A DNA stretch of 16,636 nt from contig QLUL01000007.1 of assembly GCA_018725425.1 (NCBI GenBank), forward strand, positions 1 through 16,636, in the 5' to 3' direction. The first letter of the stretch is position 1. Every line of letters starts with the position of its first letter. Shown here in pieces: positions 6,892 to 13,227 of the stretch. Made by a program: the position numbers and the translations under genes. The notes beneath the pieces were generated by a model. It ran no database searches. It was given only the letters and a program-made list of their open reading frames with translations, and was not told the DNA's origin. This stretch comes from Chloroflexota bacterium. Lineage in GTDB: Bacteria > Chloroflexota > Dehalococcoidia > SZUA-161 > SpSt-899.

Positions 6892-6936
6892 ATGAATATT
6901 GAACGGTTTGACGATATTGAGGCTTGGCAACTCTAG
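6892..6936 (+). pseudogene. truncated start of a four-helix-bundle (23S IVP/S23-like) gene
   Basis: ATG at 6892 opens a 14-codon frame, MNIERFDDIEAWQL, ending in TAG. This resembles the opening of the 'four helix bundle' proteins (23S rRNA intervening-sequence family), which often begin MKIERFEDLEVWQ. The stop is where the first GAGTC unit of the heptamer repeat begins, and nothing of the remaining ~100 residues follows. The best reading is a gene cut off by the repeat, its start now overlapping the rnc N-terminus in another frame. AGAAGG directly abuts this ATG, too close to be ideal. Confidence 0.4.
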
Positions 6937-7717
6937 AGTCCAGAGTCCAGAGTCGAGAGTCGAGAGTCGGGGGGAGGGGGAAGGGGGAGGTCAGACTCCA
7001 GAGCGAAGCGTCTCCAGCCTCATATTGACTCGACTCGATTCTCTCCAAAATATCCTCGGGGTCGCTTTTGAGGACGTGTCTCATCTTCAGCAATCGCTTG
7101 TCCATCGCTCTTACCTGAATGAGGCTGATGATTCTGCTTTGTCCTCAAATGAGCGGTTGGAATTCTTAGGGGATGCCCTGCTTGGACACGTGGTTGCTGA
7201 AAGACTCTACTGCGAGTTTCCCGACTTCTCCGAAGGGGATTTGACCAATTTGCGATCGGCTCTGGTGCGTACGGAGACGCTGGCACGCATTGCTCACTCG
7301 CTGAATCTGGGTGATTATCTTTGTTTGGGAAAGGGGGAGGCGGAGAGCGGGGGCCGGCATCGCCAGCGAAACCTTGCCTGTGCCTTGGAAGCCGTTATCG
7401 GTGCTGTCCTTGTCGATCAAGGATTCGACATTGCCCGGGAGTTCGTTCTGCGCATTCTGGGGGAGGAACTGGAGCGAGCCACCGAGGAAAAACTGGAGAA
7501 GGATCCCAAGTCCAGGTTGCAGGAGGTGGTGCAGGAGGAACAACGGTTGACTCCGGTCTATCGAACAGACGATGCGACTGGACCGGATCACGACAGGGTA
7601 TTTGTGGTGGATGTTTTCGCCGGCGAGACCTTACTTGGACGGGGCAGTGGTAGAAGCAAGCGTGCCGCAGAACAAGAAGCAGCACGGGCGGCACTGAGGA
7701 GAATGATTAGTGAATAG
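6899..7717 (+). CDS. rnc: ribonuclease III
   Basis: RNase III cleaves double-stranded RNA, including the rRNA precursor stems. The endonuclease domain carries the signature NERLEFLGD (84-92) and the second acidic site CALEAVIGAVLVDQG (161-175). A dsRNA-binding domain covers about 200-270, ending in SKRAAEQEAARAALRRM. I use TTG 6899, which has AGAAGG 7 nt upstream; TTG 7025 (residue 43) is closer to the family start but lacks a ribosome-binding site. Residues about 12-42 are encoded by a GAGTC heptamer repeat with a G-rich core. The stop TAG lies inside the ATTAGTG-type repeat that follows. It is the first gene of the plus-strand set with ftsY and dnaE. Confidence 0.95.
   Translation: MNGLTILRLGNSRVQSPESRVESRGEGEGGGQTPERSVSSLILTRLDSLQNILGVAFEDVSHLQQSLVHRSYLNEADDSALSSNERLEFLGDALLGHVVAERLYCEFPDFSEGDLTNLRSALVRTETLARIAHSLNLGDYLCLGKGEAESGGRHRQRNLACALEAVIGAVLVDQGFDIAREFVLRILGEELERATEEKLEKDPKSRLQEVVQEEQRLTPVYRTDDATGPDHDRVFVVDVFAGETLLGRGSGRSKRAAEQEAARAALRRMISE
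6936..7036 (+). repeat. GAGTC/GACTC heptamer repeat at the rnc N-terminus
   Basis: Five GAGTC units at 7-bp spacing (6936-6968), then a long G-rich core with runs of 6, 5 and 5 G, then a decayed right arm (one GACTC near 6994 and two at 7028-7037). It encodes most of the N-terminal extension of RNase III (SRVQSPESRVESRGEGEGGG). Confidence 0.85.
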
Positions 7718-7912
7718 CGATCAGTGAATAGCAACGGACACTGGGGCTGTCGCCTCCAGCGTTATTCACGGAAGTAACTACGACGGCATCTCCACGATGA
7801 CAGTAGTCGGTACTTGGATGAGAACAGGGCATTTCATACGAAAACACCCTTGTCAGAATTCTAGTTACTTAGGAGTGGCTACCAATCACCATTCACCAAT
7901 CACCATTCACTA
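7706..7912 (+). repeat. ATTAGTG/CACCAAT heptamer arms enclosing a 145-bp repeat
   Basis: Left arm 7706-7730 has ATTAGTGAATAGC and CAGTGAATAGC. Right arm 7881-7912 is ACCAATCACCATTCA repeated at 14-bp period, complementary to the left arm. Between them, instead of the usual 10-bp core, sits copy B of the dispersed repeat (7730-7874). The left arm supplies the rnc stop codon, and the right arm ends at the ftsY ribosome-binding site. Confidence 0.75.
7730..7874 (+). repeat. dispersed ~145-bp intergenic repeat, copy B
   Basis: Homologous to 81-222 over its whole length and in the same orientation. It keeps CGTTATTCAC, AGAACAGGGCATTTCATAC and AGAATTCTAG, with base substitutions and a divergent middle. 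It contains CTGGGG/CTCCAG, a short stem also present in copy A. It is noncoding and occupies the rnc-ftsY gap. Confidence 0.8.
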
Positions 7913-7921
7913 GGAGGAACC

Positions 7922-8953
7922 TTGTTCAACATATTCAAGAGAACCCGGCAGAGCATGGAACGCACCCGTGAACTCTGGCGGGAAAAGATAGGCGGCATCT
8001 TTGGCCGTTCCCTTATCAATGATGACCTGTGGGATGGTCTGGAGGAATTGCTCATCGCCGGTGATGTGGGCATCAATACCTCGCTTAGGCTCATCGAAAG
8101 AGTTAAGGCAAGGGTGAAAAACGAGCGGGTGCAAGATGCGGCAAGGATACGAGCATTTTTAGGGGAAGAGATGGTCAGCATCTTGACGATCCTTCAGGAC
8201 GGGCATCTTGCCCGTCATCTCCTCAAGAGTCAAGAGTCAAGGGGAGGGGGACTCCAGACTCCAGACTCCAGACTCCAGACTCAGGGAGGGGGCCTTCAGC
8301 CTTCAGCCCTCCAGGACGGGCATCTTGCCCGTCATCTTCAGCCCCTGGTTGTACTCGTGGTCGGGGTCAATGGCACCGGCAAGACCACCTCGATCGCCAA
8401 GCTTGCCTATAACCTCAAAGGTCAGGACAAGAGGGTAATGCTTGCCGCCGCTGATACCTTTCGGGCAGCGGCGATCGATCAGCTCAAATATTGGGGAGAG
8501 CGGCTGGGAATCGATGTGATCTCCAGCCAGCCGGGAGGCGACCCCGGAGCGGTGGTCTTCGACGCGTTAGAGGCAGCACGAAGGCGCAAGGCCGATGTTC
8601 TCATTGCCGATACCGCTGGCCGCATCCAGACCAAGTTCAACCTGATGGAGGAACTCAAAAAGATACGCCGGGTAATCACCAAGGCGGGCATTGATCCGGT
8701 GGTGCTCCTGGTCCTCGATGCTAACACCGGCCAGAACGGGCTGAGCCAGGCAAGATATTTTGCTGAAGCAATAGGGGTTGATGGTGTCATCTTGGCCAAG
8801 CTCGATAGCACCTCCCGGGGAGGTATTGTCCTTGCTATAGTTGATGAACTAAAGATACCAATTCTCTTTATCGGGACAGGGCAAGAACTGGATGACTTAG
8901 CCCCCTTCAAGGCAGAGGAGTTTGTGGAAGCGCTAATTATGGGTAATGGGTAA
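7922..8953 (+). CDS. ftsY: signal recognition particle receptor FtsY
   Basis: FtsY is the SRP receptor GTPase that docks ribosome-SRP complexes at the membrane for co-translational insertion. The N domain covers about 1-92 and the G domain 140-340, with the P-loop GVNGTGKTT (148-156), DTFRAAA, DTAGR (230-234) and AKLD (292-295). There is no acidic A domain. The start is TTG 7922, with AGGAGG four nucleotides upstream. Residues about 91-138, at the N/G boundary, are encoded by a composite of two GACGGGCA palindromes around a GAGTC heptamer repeat; the family normally passes from helix to the VVLVVGVNGTGKTT strand without this. The stop TAA lies in a GGGTAAT repeat and overlaps the dnaE ATG as TAATG. 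Confidence 0.97.
   Translation: MFNIFKRTRQSMERTRELWREKIGGIFGRSLINDDLWDGLEELLIAGDVGINTSLRLIERVKARVKNERVQDAARIRAFLGEEMVSILTILQDGHLARHLLKSQESRGGGLQTPDSRLQTQGGGLQPSALQDGHLARHLQPLVVLVVGVNGTGKTTSIAKLAYNLKGQDKRVMLAAADTFRAAAIDQLKYWGERLGIDVISSQPGGDPGAVVFDALEAARRRKADVLIADTAGRIQTKFNLMEELKKIRRVITKAGIDPVVLLVLDANTGQNGLSQARYFAEAIGVDGVILAKLDSTSRGGIVLAIVDELKIPILFIGTGQELDDLAPFKAEEFVEALIMGNG
8198..8216 (+). repeat. GACGGGCA palindrome, ftsY copy 1
   Basis: GACGGGCATCTTGCCCGTC is a perfect 8-bp inverted repeat with a 3-nt loop. It is translated in frame as DGHLAR. Other copies lie at 8315, 11996 and 12496. Confidence 0.92.
8227..8282 (+). repeat. GAGTC/GACTC heptamer repeat inside ftsY
   Basis: Two GAGTC units, core GGGGAGGGGG, then five GACTC units at 7-bp spacing. 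It encodes [17 protein letters not shown]. With the preceding palindrome it forms a 91-nt block (8192-8282) nearly identical to 12490-12580 in dnaE. Confidence 0.95.
8315..8333 (+). repeat. GACGGGCA palindrome, ftsY copy 2
   Basis: A second identical 19-bp palindrome, preceded by CCTTCAGCCTTCAGCC heptamers (8293-8308) related to the AGGCTGAAG family. It is read as DGHLARH just before the G domain. Confidence 0.92.
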
Positions 8954-9000
8954 TGGGTAATGGGTCACCCCTATCACCCATTACCTCTCACCCATTACCT
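8941..9000 (+). repeat. GGTAATGG/CCATTACC heptamer repeat at the ftsY-dnaE junction
   Basis: Three GGGTAAT units and GGGTCA, then the complementary arm ATCACCC, ATTACCT, CTCACCC, ATTACCT. It supplies the end of ftsY (MGNG, stop) and the ATG and first ~19 codons of dnaE. Confidence 0.93.
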
Positions 9001-12000
9001 CCGACTTCGATGTTTACTCACCTTCACGTTCACACCGAATACAGCTTGCTCGACGGCATGTGCCGCATTCCCCAGTTGATTCAGCGAAGTAAAGAGCTGG
9101 GGATGGATAGCCTGGCGATCACCGACCATGGCTCCCTGTACGGCCTTATCCAGTTCTATCTTCAGTCTAAGGAGGCCGGGATAAAGCCGATTCTCGGCTG
9201 CGAGCTGTACCTGGCCCATGGAGAGCGCAGCTCGAGAGGGGGAGCGGAGAAAACCCCTTATCATCTAGTTGTCCTGGCCAAGAACGAGATTGGCTATCGC
9301 AACCTGCTGCAACTCAGCAGCAGGGGCTATCTCGAGGGGTTCTATTATAAGCCACGAGTTGATAAGGAGTTGCTAGCACAGTACCACGAGGGTTTGATCG
9401 CTCTTTCTGCCTGCCCTAAAGGTGAACTGGGGACACTGATTCAGCAAGGGCGTCGAAAGGATGCTGAAAGGGCAGCCATGTGGTACCACGAAATTTTCGG
9501 CGATTTCTATCTCGAGATTCAGGATCACGCTATACCGGAACTGCCTCGGATCAATAAGGAACTCGTCGCCATGGGCCGGAAATTGGGGTTGCCGTTGGTA
9601 GCGACCAACGATACCCATTACATCAATAAGGATGATGCTTCCATACACGACATCTTGCTCTGCATTCAGACGAATAGCACCATCCACGATGAGAAACGCC
9701 TCCGCATGGCGGATGATTCTTTCTATCTAAAGAACCCTCATGAGATGGCCGACCTATTCCCCGATCACCCTCTGGCCATAGAGAACACCAGGCTCATCAC
9801 CGAAATGTGCAATCTCCATCTCGAATTCGGCCGCCTCCATTTGCCCCAGATTGAGACACCCCAGGACAAGACCGCCGACGAGTACCTCGCGGACCTCTGC
9901 TTGCAAGGACTAGGCTCTCGACTCCAGACTCCAGACTCCAGACTCTCGACTCGTTACACGGAGCGCCTGTTCTATGAGCTTGAGATCATCAGGCAGACCG
10001 AGTTTGCCAATTACTTCCTCGTCATTTGGGATGTGATCTCCTGGGCTCAGAGGCAGGGGATTCTCTTTGGAGTCCGAGGAAGTGCTGCCGCCAGCCTGGT
10101 GCTCTATTGTCTTGGTATCACCAACATCGACCCATTGGCTCACAAGCTGGTTTTCGAGCGCTTTCTCAATGTGGAACGCGCTGATCTGCCGGATATCGAC
10201 CTTGATTTTCAGGATGATCGCCGCGACGAAGTTATCCGTTACGTGTCTCAAAGGTACGGTATCGATCGCGTGGCTCAGATTATCACCTTCGGAACCATGG
10301 GGGCCAGAGCAGCTCTGAGAGATGTGGGACGAGCGCTGGGTATGCCCTATGGACAAGTCGATCGCGTAGCTCGATTGGTTCCTCCTATCGCCAGTACACT
10401 CAGTAGTGCGCTTGAGGAAATCACCGAATTGAGCGACATGTATCGGACTGACAAGGAGATAAGGCGACTCGTTGATACCGCAACCAGGCTTGAGGGTGTG
10501 GCTCGGCACGCTTCGACCCATGCCGCTGGAATCGTCATCTCCGATGAACCTCTGATCAAGCATGTGGCACTGCAACGCCCGGCGGCAGTCGGACGAGTAA
10601 TTGGTGATAAGTCATTAGTGATTAGTGACCAATCACCAGTCACCAATCACCAGTTACAAATCAGACTCGAAGGTCTGCCCACCACACAGTTGGCTATGGA
10701 GGACATCGCTAGGATCGGACTCCTGAAGATGGACTTCCTGGGCCTCGCCAACCTCACTATTCTGGGGAAGACCAGAGATATTGTATCCCAAAGAGAGGGT
10801 AATGGGTCATGGGTTATAGGTGATGGGGGTTACGTGGTACCCATATCACCCATTACCTCTCACCGATTACCCCCGACAGAGATCGACCTGGATCGGATAC
10901 CTCTGGATGACGCCAGAACGTTCGAGCTGCTCTCTGCCGGGGAGACCACCGGCGTTTTCCAGCTCGAAGGTGCTGGAATGCGGCGGTACATAAAGGAGCT
11001 GAAACCCAGTAATCTCGGTGAGATAGCCGCCATGGTTGCTCTTTACCGGCCGGGGCCAAAACAACATATTCCCACCTTCATCGAGTCCAAACACAAGCGG
11101 ATACCTATCCGGTTTCCCCACCCCACCCTGGAGAAGATCCTGGAGGAGACCTATGGCGTGATAGTCTACCAGGATCAAGTCCTCCTGATTACTCAGGCCT
11201 TCGCCGGTTATACCCTAGGAGAGGCGGACATCGTGCGTAAGGCTATGGGGAAGAAGATACCAGAGATAATGCAGGCGGAACGTGATCGATTCATCGCCGG
11301 TGCCAGGACACTGGGTTTCCCTCAGAAGGTGGCCGAGGATGTATTCAACCTCATCGAGCCATTTGCCGGATACGCCTTCAACAAAGCTCACGCGACGAGC
11401 TATGCCCTGATCGCTTACAAGACTGCTTATCTCAAGGCCAATTATCCGGTGGAGTTCATGACGGCTCTTCTAATCGCTAATACCGGGAACCAGAGTAAGA
11501 TCGCTACGGTGGTGGGTGAGTGCCGGCGACTGGGGATACCGGTGCTGCTCCCGGATGTCAATCGAAGCAAGCGAACCTTTTCCATCGAACACTCCGAGAG
11601 TCAAGAGTCAAGAATCAAGAGTCAAGAGTCACAGGGAGGGAGACTCCAGACTCCAGACTCCGGACTCTCGACTCGTCCCGCCATCCGCTTTGGACTGGGG
11701 GCGATCAAGAATGTCGGCGAAACCGCTATTGAGCCGATCATCACTGCTCGGGAGAATGGAGGGCCTTTCAACTCGCTGGAGAACTTCTGCCGTCGAGCTG
11801 ATCTGCGTGGACTCAACAAGCGAGCCCTGGAAAGCCTCATTAAGGTGGGGGCACTGGACTCTCTGGGAAGTCGCGGCGCACTGCTTGCGGGCATAGATCG
11901 TATCCTGCGACTCTCACATCAGGAACAACAACTGCAGGAGAGCGGGCAGGTAACCATGTTCGATCTTTGGGGAGAAAGTGCTCTTGACGAGTCCAGAGGA

Positions 12001-12843
12001 CGGGCATCTTGCCCGTCCTCTCCTCAAGAGTCAAGAGTCGAGGGGTGGGAGACTCCAGACTCCAGACTTCAGACTCCAGACTCCGAAGCGTTGAGCTGGG
12101 AGAAGGAGTTGCTCGGCGTCTATCTGTCGGCACACCCGCTGGTATCTGCAGCAAGGGACCTTGGCGATAAGATTACTGCTTTCTGTGGTCAGATCGATGA
12201 GGAGATGACAGGGCAGGAAGTGACCCTGGTGGGTATGGTAGCCACAGTGCGTAAGGGAATGACCCGGAACAATCGTCCCTTCGTCAGCGCGGTTCTCGAG
12301 GACATAAGCGGTGAGATCGAGGTCACTGCCTGGTCGGAGGTATATGAACAAACCGAGGAGCTTTGGAACGAGGGGAATACTCTGCTGGTACGGGGAAAGG
12401 TTAGACTGCGTGGAGAACGCGTGCAGCTCAACTGTCAGGGCGCAGTGGCTTATCGACCCGGTGAACCATTTGAGAGTCAAGAGTCCATCCTTCAAGACGG
12501 GCATCTTGCCCGTCATCTCCTCAAGAGTCAAGAGTCACGGGGAGGGGAACTCCAGACTCCAGACTCCAGACTCCAGACTCCAGACCCTTTAGTCCCCCCA
12601 CCACCCCGACGCGTCACCATCAGCATATCTCAGACCGAGGATGTCCGGGAGGATATTGCTCGATTGCAGCAGGTCTTCGCGATCCTGGAGCAATTCCCAG
12701 GCGAAGACAAAGTGTATCTTGCCATTGACAATAGCATCGGCACGGTCACGCTAGACCTGCCTACTCTTGGCGTAAGCTATTGTCCGCAGCTTCACCAACA
12801 GCTTGCCGAGATAGTTGGTAAAGAGGGGGTCGATAGCGCTTGA
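8953..12843 (+). CDS. dnaE: DNA polymerase III alpha subunit
   Basis: DnaE is the replicative polymerase catalytic subunit. The 1296-aa protein has a PHP domain from HLHVH (23-27), the palm with catalytic aspartates D416 and D418 (PDIDLDF) and the third at D594 (MDFLGL), the fingers and beta-binding part with PYGQ, YQDQ and AFNKAHATSYA, and a C-terminal OB fold (about 1090-1165). No intein or exonuclease domain is present. The start used is ATG 8953, coupled to ftsY as TAATG; ATG 9010 fits the family start (MFTHLHVH) but has no ribosome-binding site. Six heptamer loci are in frame at about residues 323-334, 549-569, 615-640, 882-908, 1013-1044 and 1174-1210, which explains most of the excess over the ~1150 aa usual length. 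Confidence 0.97.
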   Translation: MGNGSPLSPITSHPLPPTSMFTHLHVHTEYSLLDGMCRIPQLIQRSKELGMDSLAITDHGSLYGLIQFYLQSKEAGIKPILGCELYLAHGERSSRGGAEKTPYHLVVLAKNEIGYRNLLQLSSRGYLEGFYYKPRVDKELLAQYHEGLIALSACPKGELGTLIQQGRRKDAERAAMWYHEIFGDFYLEIQDHAIPELPRINKELVAMGRKLGLPLVATNDTHYINKDDASIHDILLCIQTNSTIHDEKRLRMADDSFYLKNPHEMADLFPDHPLAIENTRLITEMCNLHLEFGRLHLPQIETPQDKTADEYLADLCLQGLGSRLQTPDSRLSTRYTERLFYELEIIRQTEFANYFLVIWDVISWAQRQGILFGVRGSAAASLVLYCLGITNIDPLAHKLVFERFLNVERADLPDIDLDFQDDRRDEVIRYVSQRYGIDRVAQIITFGTMGARAALRDVGRALGMPYGQVDRVARLVPPIASTLSSALEEITELSDMYRTDKEIRRLVDTATRLEGVARHASTHAAGIVISDEPLIKHVALQRPAAVGRVIGDKSLVISDQSPVTNHQLQIRLEGLPTTQLAMEDIARIGLLKMDFLGLANLTILGKTRDIVSQREGNGSWVIGDGGYVVPISPITSHRLPPTEIDLDRIPLDDARTFELLSAGETTGVFQLEGAGMRRYIKELKPSNLGEIAAMVALYRPGPKQHIPTFIESKHKRIPIRFPHPTLEKILEETYGVIVYQDQVLLITQAFAGYTLGEADIVRKAMGKKIPEIMQAERDRFIAGARTLGFPQKVAEDVFNLIEPFAGYAFNKAHATSYALIAYKTAYLKANYPVEFMTALLIANTGNQSKIATVVGECRRLGIPVLLPDVNRSKRTFSIEHSESQESRIKSQESQGGRLQTPDSGLSTRPAIRFGLGAIKNVGETAIEPIITARENGGPFNSLENFCRRADLRGLNKRALESLIKVGALDSLGSRGALLAGIDRILRLSHQEQQLQESGQVTMFDLWGESALDESRGRASCPSSPQESRVEGWETPDSRLQTPDSEALSWEKELLGVYLSAHPLVSAARDLGDKITAFCGQIDEEMTGQEVTLVGMVATVRKGMTRNNRPFVSAVLEDISGEIEVTAWSEVYEQTEELWNEGNTLLVRGKVRLRGERVQLNCQGAVAYRPGEPFESQESILQDGHLARHLLKSQESRGGELQTPDSRLQTPDPLVPPPPRRVTISISQTEDVREDIARLQQVFAILEQFPGEDKVYLAIDNSIGTVTLDLPTLGVSYCPQLHQQLAEIVGKEGVDSA
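9920..9952 (+). repeat. one-armed GACTC heptamer array inside dnaE
   Basis: Five GACTC units at exact 7-bp spacing over 33 bp, with no GAGTC arm and no G-rich core. It encodes [13 protein letters not shown] at about residues 323-334, between the PHP-linked region and the palm. Confidence 0.92.
10597..10657 (+). repeat. ATTGGTG/CACCAAT heptamer repeat inside dnaE
   Basis: GTAATTGGTGAT opens the element and ATCACCAGTTAC closes it, almost fully complementary. Between them ATTAGTG units are followed by CACCAAT/CACCAGT units at 7-bp spacing. In frame it reads VIGDKSLVISDQSPVTNHQL, between the ALQRPAAVG segment and the LEGLPTTQ segment, which adjoin in the family. Confidence 0.9.
10797..10872 (+). 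repeat. GGTAATGG/CCATTACC heptamer repeat inside dnaE
   Basis: GGGTAAT, GGGTCAT, GGGTTAT, AGGTGAT, then GGGGGTTACGTGG, then the complementary arm CCCATATCACCCATTACC. In frame it reads GNGSWVIGDGGYVVPISPIT. The second unit has TCA where (GGGTAAT)n would have placed a TAA stop in frame. Confidence 0.9.
11598..11674 (+). repeat. GAGTC/GACTC heptamer repeat inside dnaE (residues ~882-908)
   Basis: Five GAGTC-type units (one mutated to GAATC), a weakened core ACAGGGAGGGA, then four to five GACTC units. It encodes ESQESRIKSQESQGGRLQTP and a following DSGLSTR, ahead of the conserved IRFGLGAIKNVGE block. Confidence 0.94.
11989..12083 (+). repeat. composite GAGTC heptamer plus GACGGGCA palindrome inside dnaE
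   Basis: One GAGTC unit, then an extended palindrome (11996-12020, perfect 11-bp arms GAGGACGGGCA/TGCCCGTCCTC with loop TCT), two GAGTC units, a GGGGTGGG core and five GACTC-type units. It is read in a different frame from the ftsY copies, giving GRASCPSS instead of DGHLAR, and still has no stop. Confidence 0.92.
12474..12580 (+). repeat. composite GAGTC heptamer plus GACGGGCA palindrome inside dnaE (C-terminal)
   Basis: Two GAGTC units, the 19-bp palindrome (12496-12514), two more GAGTC units, a GGGGAGGGG core and four to five GACTC units. Positions 12490-12580 match 8192-8282 in ftsY with about three differences in 91 nt, in the same reading frame. It separates the OB fold from the C-terminal domain. 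Confidence 0.95.
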
Positions 12844-12868
12844 CAAGCTGGCTAACATGTGTTAAACT
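12840..12868 (+). promoter_or_regulatory. distal rpoB promoter overlapping the dnaE stop
   Basis: TTGACA (12840-12845, perfect), 17-bp spacer, TAAACT (12863-12868, 4/6). The -35 overlaps the dnaE TGA. The start would fall at about 12875, where the next heptamer repeat begins. Confidence 0.5.
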
Positions 12869-12873
12869 ACATT

Positions 12874-12953
12874 AGGTAAGGGGTAATAGGTAATGGGGGC
12901 ACGTAACCCCCATCGCCTATAACCAATACCCTATAACCCATAGCCTATAACCT
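12874..12953 (+). repeat. GGTAATGG/CCATTACC heptamer repeat between dnaE and rpoB
   Basis: GGTAAGG, GGTAATA, GGTAATG, then TGGGGGCACGTAACCCCCA (a tight hairpin core), then CCTATAACC, CCTATAACC, CATAGCC, TATAACC at about 7-bp spacing. It is more decayed than the copy at 8941. Confidence 0.85.
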
Positions 12954-13080
12954 ACGACAGAGTTGTTGCTTTGATTCATTATCCTCATTCTAGTTCTAGA
13001 TCTTCCGATCTCATCCTGATGTTCAAGCTATTTACGCAAAAGATTGGTGGAATTATTGTCTAGTGGCCAGCCGCGCCCGC

Positions 13081-13109
13081 TTGACAAATACACAAGCATA
13101 TGATAGACT
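13081..13109 (+). promoter_or_regulatory. proximal rpoB promoter
   Basis: TTGACA (13081-13086, perfect), 17-bp spacer, TAGACT (13104-13109, 4/6). It gives a leader of about 110 nt to the GTG start of rpoB. Confidence 0.6.
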
Positions 13110-13227
13110 TAACGATTGTTGCCCTGGATATCTGCCCTCATGCCAGATCTTCTAATTTCATCTCGGTCTCCAGGCTGTCTAGGTACAGTGGTGGGGGCCG
13201 ATCTGCGCCTCTGTTGGAGCATCTAGA

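Larger units (their letters stand above)
12844..13227 (+). other. dnaE-rpoB intergenic region
   Basis: No gene is seen in these 384 bases. They contain part of one promoter (12840-12868), a GGTAATGG-type repeat (12874-12953), a second, better placed promoter (13081-13109) and a ~110-nt rpoB leader. Between 12957 and 13080 I see no structure I can name. Confidence 0.7.

Noticed and set aside
2656..12580. CRISPR array
   Set aside because: The repeats have a 7-bp period with no unique spacers and are dispersed inside genes; no cas genes are present.
10597..12580. Inteins in dnaE
   Set aside because: The extra segments are 10-36 residues of repeat-coded peptide and lack splicing-domain motifs or the terminal Cys/Ser and His-Asn residues.
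12896..12914. Terminator after dnaE (TGGGGGCACGTAACCCCCA)
   Set aside because: The stem is strong but no U-tract follows; it is better explained as the core of the heptamer repeat.
13001..13011. TCTTCCGATCT, identical to the end of a common sequencing adapter
   Set aside because: Only 11 bases match, the flanks do not continue the adapter, and the site is in ordinary intergenic DNA; an 11-base chance match is plausible. A misjoin here would show as a drop in read coverage.
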